Of a DNA stretch of 64,000 bases, positions 10,531 through 21,129 are shown in pieces. The translations under genes were made by a program, and so were the position numbers. This DNA is from Chimonanthus salicifolius. Taxonomy: Eukaryota; Streptophyta; Magnoliopsida; Laurales; Calycanthaceae. Each line of letters begins with the position of its first letter. Position 1 is the first letter of the stretch. The stretch is from contig CM023540.1 of the NCBI GenBank assembly GCA_013350335.1, forward strand, positions 47,909,222 to 47,973,221. Direction: 5' to 3'. A model generated the notes under the pieces. The model ran no database searches. It had not been told where the DNA came from and worked only from the letters and a program-made list of their open reading frames with translations.

Positions 10531-11190
10531 AGTACTGATAATTTGATAAATTTGTATTAAATAAAGGGTTATTTTGAGAGAAAAATAAACATATGAAAAA
10601 CAAGTGAACAATATTTCATTAAAAAGAGAAATAATAAATAAAGATGGGAAAAATCACTCAAAAAATAAAATAAAAAATACATACGACACTTGACATGAAA
10701 AAAAATACATACGAAACTTTAACACTTAAAACCAGATAAGAGTCATGTGAACTTATTCAGGGGATAAGTTGTTGCCGCTCATGAAATGAGAATAAAAATG
10801 AGACAAAACCCTAAATAGTAGCTACACATGCAGCACTTAAAAAGAATAGGAGAAGAGGAAAGCGATGAAAACCTAACTATCCCACAGTTGTGGGAGCTAA
10901 AGAGGAGAAACACGAAGAAAAAGAGGAGAACGGAGGGTTGTGGCCACAAAAAAATGTATGTTTTTCGCCTATTTCTTCTCTTTCACGCATTTTCTTCTTT
11001 CACCCTTTTCTCTTTAGATGAATCGCCCGAGTTTCCGATTCATGGGGGTGACTCGTATGATTTGCAAGACACCCTAAGAAATGTGCGATTTTCTTCTCCT
11101 TCCGATTTTTATTGCGATTTGACTCCTTGGAGCACCCGATTCGATTCAAATCACCCGATTCGAACCGTGAATCGTATGATTTTAACTTTG

Positions 11191-11560
11191 CTCTAGATCT
11201 TTGCTTCCAATTAATCATCCTGCATAGCTTTCTTCTTAAGACACTTATTTAACTCGGTCCTCCTAATCACTTGGTCTTGTGAAAGATGCCCCTCCTCCTC
11301 TACTGTACAAAGCCACTGGAATTCCTCCAACCAAAAAGATTCTTGGCGAGAAGATTCCTCACGATGCTCTTTAGCCCAATACCTCATCTTACTCAAATAT
11401 TTAAGCTTTTGCAAAAGGCAGTACCCCTTCCAGCCTGTTAGGTTAACTTCCCTCCACCAACACTAAACTAACTCTTGGAACCAATTTTCATGAAGCCATG
11501 CAATTTCAAATCGAAATGGGGAGGGACCCCAAGACTCTATGCGAGAATCCAGCATAATGG
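11191..11560 (-). pseudogene. LINE C end of endonuclease and linker
   Basis: On the minus strand it reads DSRIESWGPSPFRFEIAW, then TGWKGYCLLQKLKYLSKM, then EEGHLSQDQVIRR. These match the corresponding part of LINE L (DSWGPSPFRFELAWL). The 11556-11560 end is the copia B target site. Confidence 0.8.
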
Positions 11561-11800
11561 TGTAGTAAAATAGACTTAAGAAAAAGAAATTAGAGAGAAA
11601 ATTCTCTGAGTATTGTATTCGTTGTATATTCCTCTTAGAGGATACAGTGTTAAATAGGAAAAAATAGAGACAATCAAGGGACCAAGAAAGGAAATACAAT
11701 AAGTATATCCTAATTACAATCTATTGTGTTGACTTTCAATATACATTGAATCTGGACATATAATTGGGTCCCACACACCAGACGTGGGGGTCCTACAACA
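11561..11800 (-). repeat. Copia B 3' LTR
   Basis: On the minus strand it starts TGTTGTAGGACCC and ends TTTACTACA. It is preceded, in minus-strand order, by a polypurine tract (gaaggggag). Confidence 0.9.
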
Positions 11801-12816
11801 CTCCCCTTCAAGTTGGTTCTTAAAAAATGTCGAGGAGACCCAACTTGCTAATGACTAAATCGAGCTAAGTTCGAGGAAAGGACTTTGTGAAGATATCTGC
11901 CAGCTGATCCTTAGATTGCAGATGAGGAGTAAAAAGTCGCCCTGATAAGCACAGGAAATTGATATATTTTACCTTAGTATTTGGACTAGTTAGCCTCTGT
12001 TTTATATGTTTCTACCATCTTTAATGGGATTAGAAAATACAGGAAAATACAAGATACAAGAAGATAAATGAGAGTGGAAATTTTGGGCTTAAAATGCTAC
12101 TTTCGAAAAGTGTGGATTTTTAATAAATAATTTACCACAATTTAGGGGTTTTTTTTGTAAACTAATTAATTCAAATCCATTTATGAGAGTTCGGATATTT
12201 AGTATATTTTAGAAATTAAATGTAAGAGGTAAATTATTTATTAAATTTTCTATCAACACATGAAGCCCATGTTTGAAGTCCAATTGAAGCTCAATAAAAG
12301 TTTGAGCAATCAAAAGAAGTTGGAGATTAGATCTGTCCAAAATGTTGCTTGAACTAGTGTCCGCACTGTCTTAGTTGGGGGCCAAGTAAAGTTTGGTTCA
12401 GTTCAAAATTTACTTGGATTGTTGATTCAAGTTTGAAAGAAGCAATCAATAAAAAGACAGGATCACCATGTAAACATCAAACAGAGCCTATGCAGAGCAA
12501 CGTTGGAACAGAAGCCAGCAGTGACAAAAAGCAGCCAATGAATCAAGAAAAATAAAGAAGACCAAATGATAAGAAGGGAAGCCCACGAATTGCAAAAGTA
12601 GCAGCAGCGCTGTAAGAGAAGAAAACCCAGCTGGTCTATGTACAGAAGAGAAAGAGACATGGTTGTCTTCTTTTGCAGTCATCCCACTCTGACCTTGCCA
12701 CCAATGAAAGCTAGATAGCTGCTACCAATCTGGGTTGAGCAGGTTGCAGAATTTAGAGTGTACATAAGCAGAGAAGAGTAAGCACATGTTGCAGCTGAAA
12801 TTCCGTTACTAGAAGT

Positions 12817-14680
12817 ATGCAAGACCTAGAGAGGGGTGAATAGGTCTGATTCAATTTTATTTCCCTTTTTAAAATAAATCAGTTTAACAATATGTGCAGC
12901 GGAATAAACGTGTGTGCAAGTAATGAACAAATGAATCAAAATATTAAAGCAAACCATACATGCACAATGATATATAGTAGTTCGGTTTACCTGAACCTAC
13001 ATCCACTGTTAGACTTCCCAACTCTAGGGTTGTCCCAATATACTATGAATGGGTTTCATACCCAGATAGTACAACCTAATTTTTTATAGAGGTTCGACCC
13101 TCATGGTTTAATCCTCGACGCCTATTTTTTTGAGTGGTTCGAACACAGTGTTCCAATCCACTTTACAACTTTTATCAAATAAAAAGTGTAAGACGAACAC
13201 TTGCCTTGGGCCTGAATAAATCTTCATAAAGTGTGTTCTTATTGATGTCTCCGCACCTTCTACCTTCAGATCTGGTCCATTCCTCAGAGAGTTTGGCACA
13301 ACGGAACTTGGGTTCAAGGATAAGGATTTTACTGGTTTTTGGGTCCTAGAGAATCAGTCCTCATCTTCTTCATAACTTAAGCATTGAATACTTTTTCATA
13401 TCCTTGCAAGCATGACGAAGAAGAGAGGAAAGGTAGGAGAAAGGCCTCTGACTGCGGTTGGGATTTTCCAATATTCAGATCTGTGGTTTAAAATAATACA
13501 GCCGAGTATTTATAAACAGATCTTCCAACGGTTCAGTCTGGAGGCCTCCAGATTTTCTTCGAGGCCTCTAGCCTGTATAAGGTAATACAGCAGGCTGGAT
13601 ATTCAAATATCAAAATTTAATTCTAATGATTTTTAGTCAAAGACAACTCACACATACACCACCTGTCTTTGATTTCTAATCAAGATATTTGACCTGATGA
13701 AATATGAAGTGGCAAAAGATTTTCAAAAATCTTTTCAAAATCAAATGGGAGCCTCCTGAAAATATACCAGTTTTGTAAAGATTTTGAAATTGAGGAGCCT
13801 CCAAAGATTTTTATAGTTTTTTTAAGTTTTCGAAATTGAAGAGCCTCTAAGGATTTTCCCTCCCAAACTAAGTCAAATGACAGCTAGACTAATATGCACA
13901 ATCAAATACAAGCTGTCACAATTCTCCCAAACGAACTCGAGGCCTCCAAAAAAATTTTGAGGCCTCCAGACTGGGAACCAAGGATTTTCACAGTTGCATC
14001 CAGATTTGTTCCCACATGTTTCAGTCTCGAGGCCTTTAGAATAAGCTCGAGGCCTCGAGGCTAAACCCTATTTTCTGTAACAATCCATCCCGCTAGCACA
14101 ATATTTTCCGCTTTGGGCCCACACATACAGGTCTGCACGGCTTTGCTTTGGTGAGCCAACCCATTGTTGCTCTCAAAAGGCCTCATACTAAAAGGAGGAA
14201 GGCTACTACTTATATACCAGAGAAGGGTATTACAATCTACCCCCCTTAAAGCCAGAGTCGTCCCCGGCTTTGCACACACAACAACCAAGCCCACACCTTC
14301 AGGTAGAAAGTTGAACCATGCTCTGATACAATTTGCAACGACCCGTCCCGCTAGCACAATATTGTCCGCTTTGGGCCCACACACATAGGCCCGCACAGAT
14401 TTGCTTTGGCGAGTCAACCCACTGTTTCTCCCAAAAGGCCTCATGCTAGAAGAAGGAATGCTACCACTTACATACCAGAGAAGGGTATTACATTTTCAGA
14501 TTTCCAATTTATTAAGCCATTGACTTCTAAAGTAATTGAGTTTGACCTAAGGTCCACTAAGGTCTACTTACCTGTGTGTCAATCATGTGTAGATTGTAGA
14601 ACCTTCAATACTGTAGATCTTCTAGCAGGTTTCTGACATCTTCAAACTCTTCCAAGGCAAGGACGCACACACGGTCACGG
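12817..14680. repeat. Non-coding repeat with gaggcctc motifs
   Basis: It begins near caagacctagagaggggtg, a start I have seen in abundant plant repeats of unclear class. Between about 13540 and 14058 the palindrome-like gaggcctc occurs six times or so, mixed with gagcctcc variants. The borders are approximate. The TRIM at 14076 is inserted in it. Confidence 0.4.
14076..14492 (-). mobile_element. TRIM (417-bp miniature LTR retrotransposon)
   Basis: Two 159-bp LTRs (14076-14234 and 14334-14492) flank a 99-bp interior. The target duplication ttttc is perfect (14071-14075 and 14493-14497). On the minus strand the interior begins with a primer site like tRNA-Met (TATCAGAGCATGG) and ends with the polypurine tract aaggggggtaga. 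The LTRs start TGTAAYACCC on that strand and contain a gctttgggcccacac-type segment (plus strand) known from a widespread plant TRIM family. LTRs differ at roughly one site in seven, so it is old. Confidence 0.88.
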
Positions 14681-16540
14681 AATTGACAAAACATAGACTC
14701 GGTCAATTCGAGGCCCTAACAGCAGCCATTACCTTTGCATGTCTTACACGCCAAAAGCACCTTGAATTTCAGCTGAGAGATGGATCTTGCCGTAGCAAAC
14801 AACCACCCATTGAAAGAGAATTTCATACAGCAATCTGAAGCAGTGTTGGGCAAAAAGAAAATCAAAGCAAGAAGATGCAGATCAATGTAGCTGCCAGAAA
14901 ATAACCTGACTAATCCGTGATTGTTTTGCCGTGCAAATTGAAGAAGAAAGAGAGTTCACAACAGAGGAAAATCTGCAGAGAATGGAGAGAAAAGGAGTTG
15001 TTGGCTGATCAGAGGAGGAGAGACGTGCAGAGTGATTAAGAAATAACAGAGAGAGAATACAGCAACGTTTATGGGGCTGTTCTCCATCGTTGATTTCAGC
15101 CAAGTCAGTAGAGATGATGGATTCATGACAGGTTTAGAAAGCCCAAAGAAATAAGGAGCTGGCCGATTGAAGTAGAGAAAAAGGAGTTTAGAATACAATG
15201 GCCGACCCATGTATCAACGCGCCACCTCCTTTTGAGATAAGCTAATCCTAGCATACACGTGTCCCTTCCTCTATTAGCTTATTCGACCTTAACCTTTGGA
15301 TTCATCTCCTTACTCAATATATCATGCGATCCATACCCTTGATCTCACTTGCCTTTACAAGCAACACTCGATCTCCACCATTGATTCCTACCCTCTCTCT
15401 CTTATAAATTGAGGCCTTCCCCTACAATGAAAATCGAAGTTGGCTGAATTGAATTCAAAGGTTGTGCTTTCGAGAAGGGGAGAAAGAAGAGAAGAAAAGA
15501 GGTTGTGGGATTTTTTATCCATATTGGGTTCTAAGGTTGGTAGATTTTGATTTCCATTGTATCTTTCTTGTTTCTTTTATTTCAAAGTTCCATTATTTTG
15601 TAATTTCATATTCATATTTTAATAATAAAAAAGAGGCAGATTTATTTAGAATTATGGTCGTCTAATTATTTATTTATGTATGATGAAGATTTGATTTCAA
15701 TTTTATTCTTTTCATGAGTTTGTGTTGGACTTTATTCGAAAAAATTTAAGGAAAACATATGAATAGTTAGGAGAGGTAGAACTTGATTTTTCTAATCTAA
15801 GACTCTTTATAAGAGTATATGAAATAGTTTAGATTTGAATTTTCAAGTAGAAATTCCACCTTTACCTAAGGCTTGTATTAAATTTTCTTAGTTTAAATGG
15901 ACTTCATAAAATTCATAATGAGAATTTGGTTCGGTGAAAATTTTGAATGCATGATAAATACTTTAAGTGAGCTCCAAGTTCTAGGCTTCGATTTTATTTT
16001 TAAAATACGGAAAATAATGCCTCCTTGGTTATTTGATCCAGTTCTATTATAAATATGTGCATAGGTAATTTAGATAATTTTATCTTCATTTTTGTTTATA
16101 AATTCAAATTCTTGAAAATTGTGAAACTAGGTTGGTAAATTAATTTATTGCATCTTAATTTTGTGTTCTAAGTTAGATTAAGATTATTTATATTTTTTAG
16201 ATTAATTACACTATCTTAATTGTTAGATTAATTTTGATAATTCCATGGTTTTAATGAAAATTAGTTGTCTTTAATGGTTAACTTCTATTTTTAGATGTTG
16301 TTTCTAATTTTAGACTTTTTTTCTATTTTTAAAATATTTATAAATTAAAATTAAATTTCTTAGATTAGAGAAATAATTCCAAATTTAAGACTTATTTCTA
16401 TGATTTTCTAAATTTCTTAAAATATAAAATTCAATGGTGTGTTTTTCATGGATATATTTTCCTAAGTTCGAATGGGTTCGACCTCGCACTCCTAAGCTAT
16501 ATTATAAATGATTCATGCGACTGCGAGTATAAATTTAAAA
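14681..16540. other. Rest of the 4.6-kb insertion, no gene
   Basis: This is AT-rich DNA without a supportable reading frame. A short run of codons at 15462-15665 does not resemble a known protein. Confidence 0.4.
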
Positions 16541-16826
16541 CACAAGACGCCCTTCTGAAATATGCTGACGAAGAAAGTGGCAATCAACCTCAATGTGCTT
16601 AATCTGCTCATGAAAGACTGGATTGGAGGCAATGTAGATAGCTTCCTGATTGTCACAGAACATGAGACGTGGATCAACAGGAGCAACCCCTGCTTCGTGG
16701 TCAGATCCTGAAAAACAAAGTTAGAGGGAAAGAATGTGACTGAGCAATTCAATTGTTTAGTCAAGGCACTAACAGATAACAAATTGCGAGAGAAGGAAGG
16801 TTCAAATGAGGAGAAACTGGTACAGT

Positions 16827-17054
16827 TCATTTCCCAACAATATTAGTGTATGAGCCATTAGCTAATGTAACCTCACCACAAGAAACAGGAGAAGGGAGAA
16901 GAAAGAGGGTGGACATACCAGCCATATGGTCAGTAGCACCAGAATCGACAATCCAAGAATGATGAGAGGCATGATGAGTAGATGATTCAGTACTTGAAGT
17001 AGTGGAGACAGCATTGGAAACCTCAGAGGGTTGAAGGCGCTCCAATCGTTGCAA
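16827..17054 (-). pseudogene. Copia B protease start
   Basis: The catalytic motif is intact: SWIVDSGATDHMAGM at about 16915-16960. It continues to GEVTLANGSYTNIVGK. After a short linker ([20 protein letters not shown]) the sequence jumps to RNase H (frame-shifted [14 protein letters not shown]), showing a large internal deletion. Confidence 0.85.
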
Positions 17055-17056
17055 TA

Positions 17057-18024
17057 TTAAGTAAATGTCCTATCGAGTCACAGAGGCATTATCATGAGCC
17101 ACATCAGAGGAAGAGCAGTATGGGCAGCGGAGAGATTGGTTTGCTTAGGTCACCCATGTAACTTGTAGCAGGATTCAATGTTGTAGTTATTCATCTTGCA
17201 ATAGGTGCAAAACGGGACCCTTTTTCGTGAGCCTTTGGTGTCTTTTCGAGGATCATAAGAAGGATCCTTGCCATGAGAAGTCGGAGGCCCATGAACAGTA
17301 GGAGTCGAAGAATGGGTGGTGACCAGGGCAGAACGTTCAATTGGCATAGGAATCATAACAAGACGACGTCTATCATCACGAAGTAAGGCAGAGTAGACCT
17401 CATCGAGAGAGGAGAGAGGTCGTTGCCCAAGAATTTTGCCCGTGTTGGCTCGAACTTCGAGTTAAGGCCAGCTAAGAATGCAAAAATCCGTTGATGTTCA
17501 ACATACTTGTGAAACTTCAGAGTATCCGAAGGATCTTTAAAGGTAATGGATTGAAGTTGATCCAGCTCCAACCAACAAGACTACATAGTCGAATAGTACT
17601 GGATAAGGGACAACTCTCCATGTCTGAGAGTGTCAGCGGTCTGAGATAATTCATACATGAAGTTATCCCCATCAGAGTACAGAGTCTTCACAGTGTCCCA
17701 GACAGCTTTAGCAGTTGGAAGTGTATAAATGAGACGCCGTACATGAGCTTCCATAGAGTGAAGAAGCCAAGCCTAGACCAGGGAATTATTGGCAGTACAA
17801 GTGGAGAATGTACAATCAGACGTAGTCGGTTTGGGGGCAGTGACATCGATATACGAAGAGAGTTGCCTCGTAGTTAAGAACATTGTGGCAGAATGGGACT
17901 ACTCAAAGTAATCGGTCACATTCAATAACACCGTCGTGATCCGTCCAATCTGTGGAGAGCTAGAAGAGCCCATATCTGAAGAAGATGTAGAAGATGACAA
18001 TGCCATGAGGCTGAGCCTTGATTC
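17057..18024 (-). pseudogene. Copia B gag
   Basis: Gag starts with MALSSSTSSSDMGSS and shows ITTVLLNVTDYFE, AWLLHSMEAHV, VWDTVKTLYSDGDNF and FAFLAGLNSKFEPTRAKFLG. Several stops and frameshifts break it. The zinc knuckle CTYCKMNNYNIESC has its His replaced by Tyr. A TAG at 17070-17072, in frame with the protease, separates gag and protease as in copies A and P. Confidence 0.82.
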
Positions 18025-18799
18025 TACGCCAAGATCGTCAATAGAAGGCAGCCAATGTGGACCCGGAAGAGCAGTCCAGTGCAAAAACCACCAAAAACAG
18101 TCCAAAAACCTGTAGAAGTGGGCCCCACAAGGTATGGACTGAAGCAAGAGCCTCCCAGATGCAAGGAGGTGATGGTGATGGGGTTGAGACAGATTCCAAG
18201 TCTCCAAGTGAGGGATCCTCGCAAATCCAGCGAAAAAAAACCAAAATATGGGTGTAGATGCATCTGGAAGTGGGTCCCATTGTTGATGGAAGGTGAGAAG
18301 CCAAGTGCGATGCAAGCACAGGGTAGGGTGACCCTAGTAGACTTGGTTTGAAGGTTGAACTCCACAAGATGAAGGAGATCAAAGCAGACAAACCCAAAAA
18401 ACTGGGTTTCAAGCTTGTCTGGCAGCAACAACTGTGATGGAGATAGAGGGGCCCACACGTGTCCGAAATCTAGGGTTCACCTGGGATGGAGATAGGGGAG
18501 CCAGAGGAGACCACAGAGGTGTGGATCCAAGGTGCAAAGGAGGAGAATCCGTGAAGATCGAAGGAAAAAACCAATGGCTGCTGCAAAAAGGAGCGGTAGA
18601 TCTGGCCTAGGAAGGAGGCAGAAGAGCGGGCTCGCTCCTTTAAAACAAAAATCCAACCCTACGGATGGAAAGGGTTGGCAAAAATGGCAGGGGTGGATGG
18701 TTCCCCTCCGACAAAAGGAAAACAGAACTGCTACAAAGGTGATGCCAAAATACAGAAGAGACTATTCAAGGAGCACGGAACCGTCCTTGGTTGATACCA

Positions 18800-19040
18800 T
18801 GTAGTAAAATAAACTTAAGAAAAAGAAATTAGAGAGAAAATTCTCTAAGTATTGTATTCATTGTATATTCCTCTTAGAGGATACAGTGTTAAATAATAAA
18901 AAAATAGAGACAATCAAGGGACCAAGAAAGAAAATACAGTAAGTATATCATAATTACAATCTATTGTGTTGACTTTTAGTATACATTGAAACTGGACATA
19001 TAATTGGATCCCACACACCAGCCGTGTGGGTCCCATAACA
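18800..19040 (-). repeat. Copia B 5' LTR
   Basis: On the minus strand it starts TGTTATGGGACCC and ends TTTACTACA, followed at once by the primer site TGGTATCAACCA. Confidence 0.9.
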
Positions 19041-20635
19041 AATAGGGGTATGGTCAGACACATAACTAATCTCAGCTCGCTGCACAGTCTAATGAAAGCA
19101 CTCCAACCAACTCACATCCACCAAAAACCTATCTAACCTAGCAAGAGAAGGATTTTCTTGCAAGTTAGACCATGTGAAAGTGGCGACCCCAAAGGTAGAT
19201 CAACTAAGCCCATCTAATCACAACCGCTAAACTTCTACATTAACTAGAAATTCTATGACACCCTTCTCGCTCGGCCATTCGACGGAAAACATTAAATCCA
19301 CCACCCACACACCAAGGAGAGAAGAATCACTTCTAGCAGCCGATAATTCATTCCGTAACTCAATTCTATCTGAATCAGAGTGAGGCCCAACTACATTTGT
19401 AAAGAACTCCCTTCCTGCCGAAATATCCTCCAAAAACCACGGATATAAATAAAGACCTCACCACAAATGAAACCAACCTCCATTTATCTGAATTCCGCAC
19501 ACCACATACCACCTAAAGCACCATGTGAGGCTTTGGCCACCCATCCCATATTACTGCTTCCTCACACTGACCTAATAACACCATCATCAGGATCTTGAAA
19601 CACTATTTCCTAGAAGAAAATAAAGTCCAACTTTTGTAAATGTGCAAACCTCTTTACCTGCACCTTTTTTGCTAGTGCACCAATCCCCAAACATTCCAAG
19701 AAGGAATTTTCATTTATTAACTACTTCCTCCCTCCAGTCCTACCACCACCAAGGCATGGTCGTAGTTCACAGTAGATTGTAAATTTCTCAATTCCCTCTC
19801 CCCTGAGTTGTTCTAAGTTCTAACCTTCTGCTCTTCTTCCTATTCGCGCCTCTTAGTTTTCCAGAACTCTTTTAAGATATCCTTAAGCTCAATAGACCGT
19901 TATTTGGAAGAAATCCCCAGCAACTGCCCTACTAACAGCAACTTCTCCTCATCTGAGCCATCATATAGTAGAGGAGGCCTCTGATTGATGTTTTCCTCTG
20001 TCAAATCAGCCCATCTGAATGAAGAATCACCTCTCCCAACCAATTCCCCCCTTCTGCCACCTACACTAGACCCTCATTTTCCGGCAAGACAGTTGCCGCC
20101 AGCGAAGCACCAACCTCCCGGATCTATAGCAGAGGCACTGGCGATGACTCCTTTGTCATTGGAGTGGAAGAGGAGGCATGCATCCTCATTGAGAAAGTTG
20201 TAGTCCCTCACACCAAACTGGCATCTTCCGCTTGAGAAATCTGTAAGTTTCGACCTTCCGTTTGTGTATGGACCTGATTCGATGGGCCTGGATCCCTTCA
20301 CCTTGGGCTAAGCTGAGGCCTAGAATGGATACGGCTCATAGAAACCCAGATCTTTTCCCCTCCCATTGAGCTGGACCAATTTGGAATCTGAATGGGTCTT
20401 TTTACACGAGCCTGTAACTAACGCCTCCGTATAACCCCTTATTTCCTTTCGCAATTGCCCCAACCTCCCTCGCATCCCATTCATCGCAGAAAAATATGGA
20501 ACAAGTTGCGAGCAACCAGCAGCTGTTTCTGATCCTAAAGGAGAAACAACAGGAGGAATCACCACAGCCAAACCACCCACATTTGTTGGTTGATTCTCCA
20601 CCGAGACTAGAGAGCTAATCCCTCCATTAAATATT
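19041..20635 (-). pseudogene. LINE C ORF1 end and endonuclease
   Basis: From 20635 down, ORF1 shows THSDSKLVQLNGRGKDLGF and an ORF1 tail with IEKFTIYCELRPCLGG. The endonuclease follows from about 19690: ELRNELSAARSDSS, TFTWSNLQENPSLARLDRFLV in two parts and VSDHTPI at the Copia B junction. Many stops interrupt it. The N-terminal RRM part of ORF1 is missing. Confidence 0.75.
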
Positions 20636-20746
20636 TTTGAAGGAAAACACTTATGAATCTTAAGATTCTACGATTTACGATACACAATTTGCGATTCAAG
20701 ATGTATTAACGATTTACGATACGATTCGATTTTCACAACATTGGGG
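20636..20746 (-). repeat. End fragment of the hAT-like family
   Basis: Read on the minus strand it begins CAATGTTGTGAAAATCGAATC and runs through atcgtaaatcg variants to cttatcataagtg-like sequence. It matches about 9674-9775 on the plus strand. Confidence 0.55.
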
Positions 20747-21023
20747 AGGTCAAACTATAACTTTACCCAACTATACATTGGAATGTGCACAAAGCAACAG
20801 TCACTCAAATATATTATCAAACACCTTGTGAGCATGGAATTTTACAAATATTCTCAATGCTCAAAGTGTATGGCATTCCCCAATTTGGGTTTCCAATGGG
20901 TTTTCATCATTCAACTCGGGTTTACCGAGTCTAAAAATTGGGGTAATTAGGCACTAATCGTCCAAAACTCTTTGAATTAAATCATCCAAGCCTCACATAG
21001 CCGAAACCCCCAATTTTACCCAA

Positions 21024-21120
21024 TGTTCTCAAACTCGAATCGCATCGGAAATTGATCTAAGGGTGCGAATCGTGAATCGAAAAATTGTAAAATCGTAAGA
21101 TTCATAATATTTATTATTAT
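21024..21120 (+). repeat. Second end fragment of the hAT-like family
   Basis: It begins CAATGTTCTCAAACTCGAATC and continues with gaatcgtgaatcg and aatcgtaagattcataat. It is inverted relative to the copy at 20636-20746, so the two could be the ends of one broken element. Confidence 0.5.
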
Positions 21121-21129
21121 CCCCTCATT

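Larger units (their letters stand above)
9412..11190. mobile_element. hAT-like non-autonomous DNA element
   Basis: The left end reads CAAGGTTGTCAAACTCGAATC and the reverse of the right end reads CAAAGTTAAAATCATACGATTC: imperfect terminal inverted repeats beginning CAARGTT. The 8-bp sequence ctctagat flanks it (9404-9411 and 11191-11198), the length expected for hAT. Interior AT-rich sequence holds a tandem array and a second, nested copy of the same kind of ends. There is no transposase. The family assignment rests on TSD length and the CA-start only. Confidence 0.55.
11943..16543. mobile_element. 4.6-kb non-coding insertion of unknown class in Copia B
   Basis: It interrupts the RNase H end of Copia B. 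Imperfect 9-bp copies aagtcgccc (11934-11942) and aagacgccc (16544-16552) flank it. The left end begins TGATAAGCACAGG. Near the right end lies a gggttcgacctcgcactcc segment of the kind found near the ends of long Gypsy LTRs, so it could be a large solo LTR or a LARD, but a 9-bp duplication is too long for that. It holds no reading frame of note, and it carries its own nested insertions (a repeat with gaggcctc motifs, and a TRIM). Confidence 0.5.
11561..19040 (-). mobile_element. Copia B, internally deleted, with a 4.6-kb insertion
   Basis: The LTRs at 18800-19040 (5' on the minus strand) and 11561-11800 (3') are about 241 bp and clearly alike. The target duplication is aatgg/aatag with one change (11556-11560 and 19041-19045). 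The primer site TGGTATCAACCA follows the 5' LTR, and a gaaggggag polypurine tract precedes the 3' LTR. Inside are gag, the start of protease, then a direct jump to RNase H near 16700, so integrase and RT are deleted. The RNase H C-terminus is interrupted by an insertion and resumes at about 11942-11860. Without the insertion the element would be about 2.9 kb. It sits inside the endonuclease of LINE C. Confidence 0.88.
8030..20635 (-). mobile_element. LINE C, L1-type, split by later insertions
   Basis: A minus-strand LINE whose parts are, in coding order: ORF1 C-terminus and endonuclease (20635-19041), end of endonuclease and linker (11560-11191), and N-terminal RT (9053-8030). Between these lie Copia B (11561-19040) and two insertions at 9054-11190. 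The order and sequence follow LINE L of this window closely: THSDSKLVQLNGRG in ORF1, LQENPSLARLDRFL and VSDHTPI in the endonuclease, FITMIPKKAGALEL and MDFQKAYDKLDWEFLDYVL in RT. It ends inside RT shortly after RQGDPL, so it is 3'-truncated or cut by rearrangement, and its 5' end is also missing. No target duplication was found. Confidence 0.8.

Noticed and set aside
9054..11190. A single 2.1-kb LINE insertion with a 10-bp duplication
   Set aside because: A third copy of the target sequence at 9404 and CAARGTT ends show two separate insertions instead.
18024..18458. Several overlapping minus- and plus-strand frames upstream of Copia B gag
   Set aside because: This is the Copia leader between primer site and gag. 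The frames differ among copies and have no known domain.
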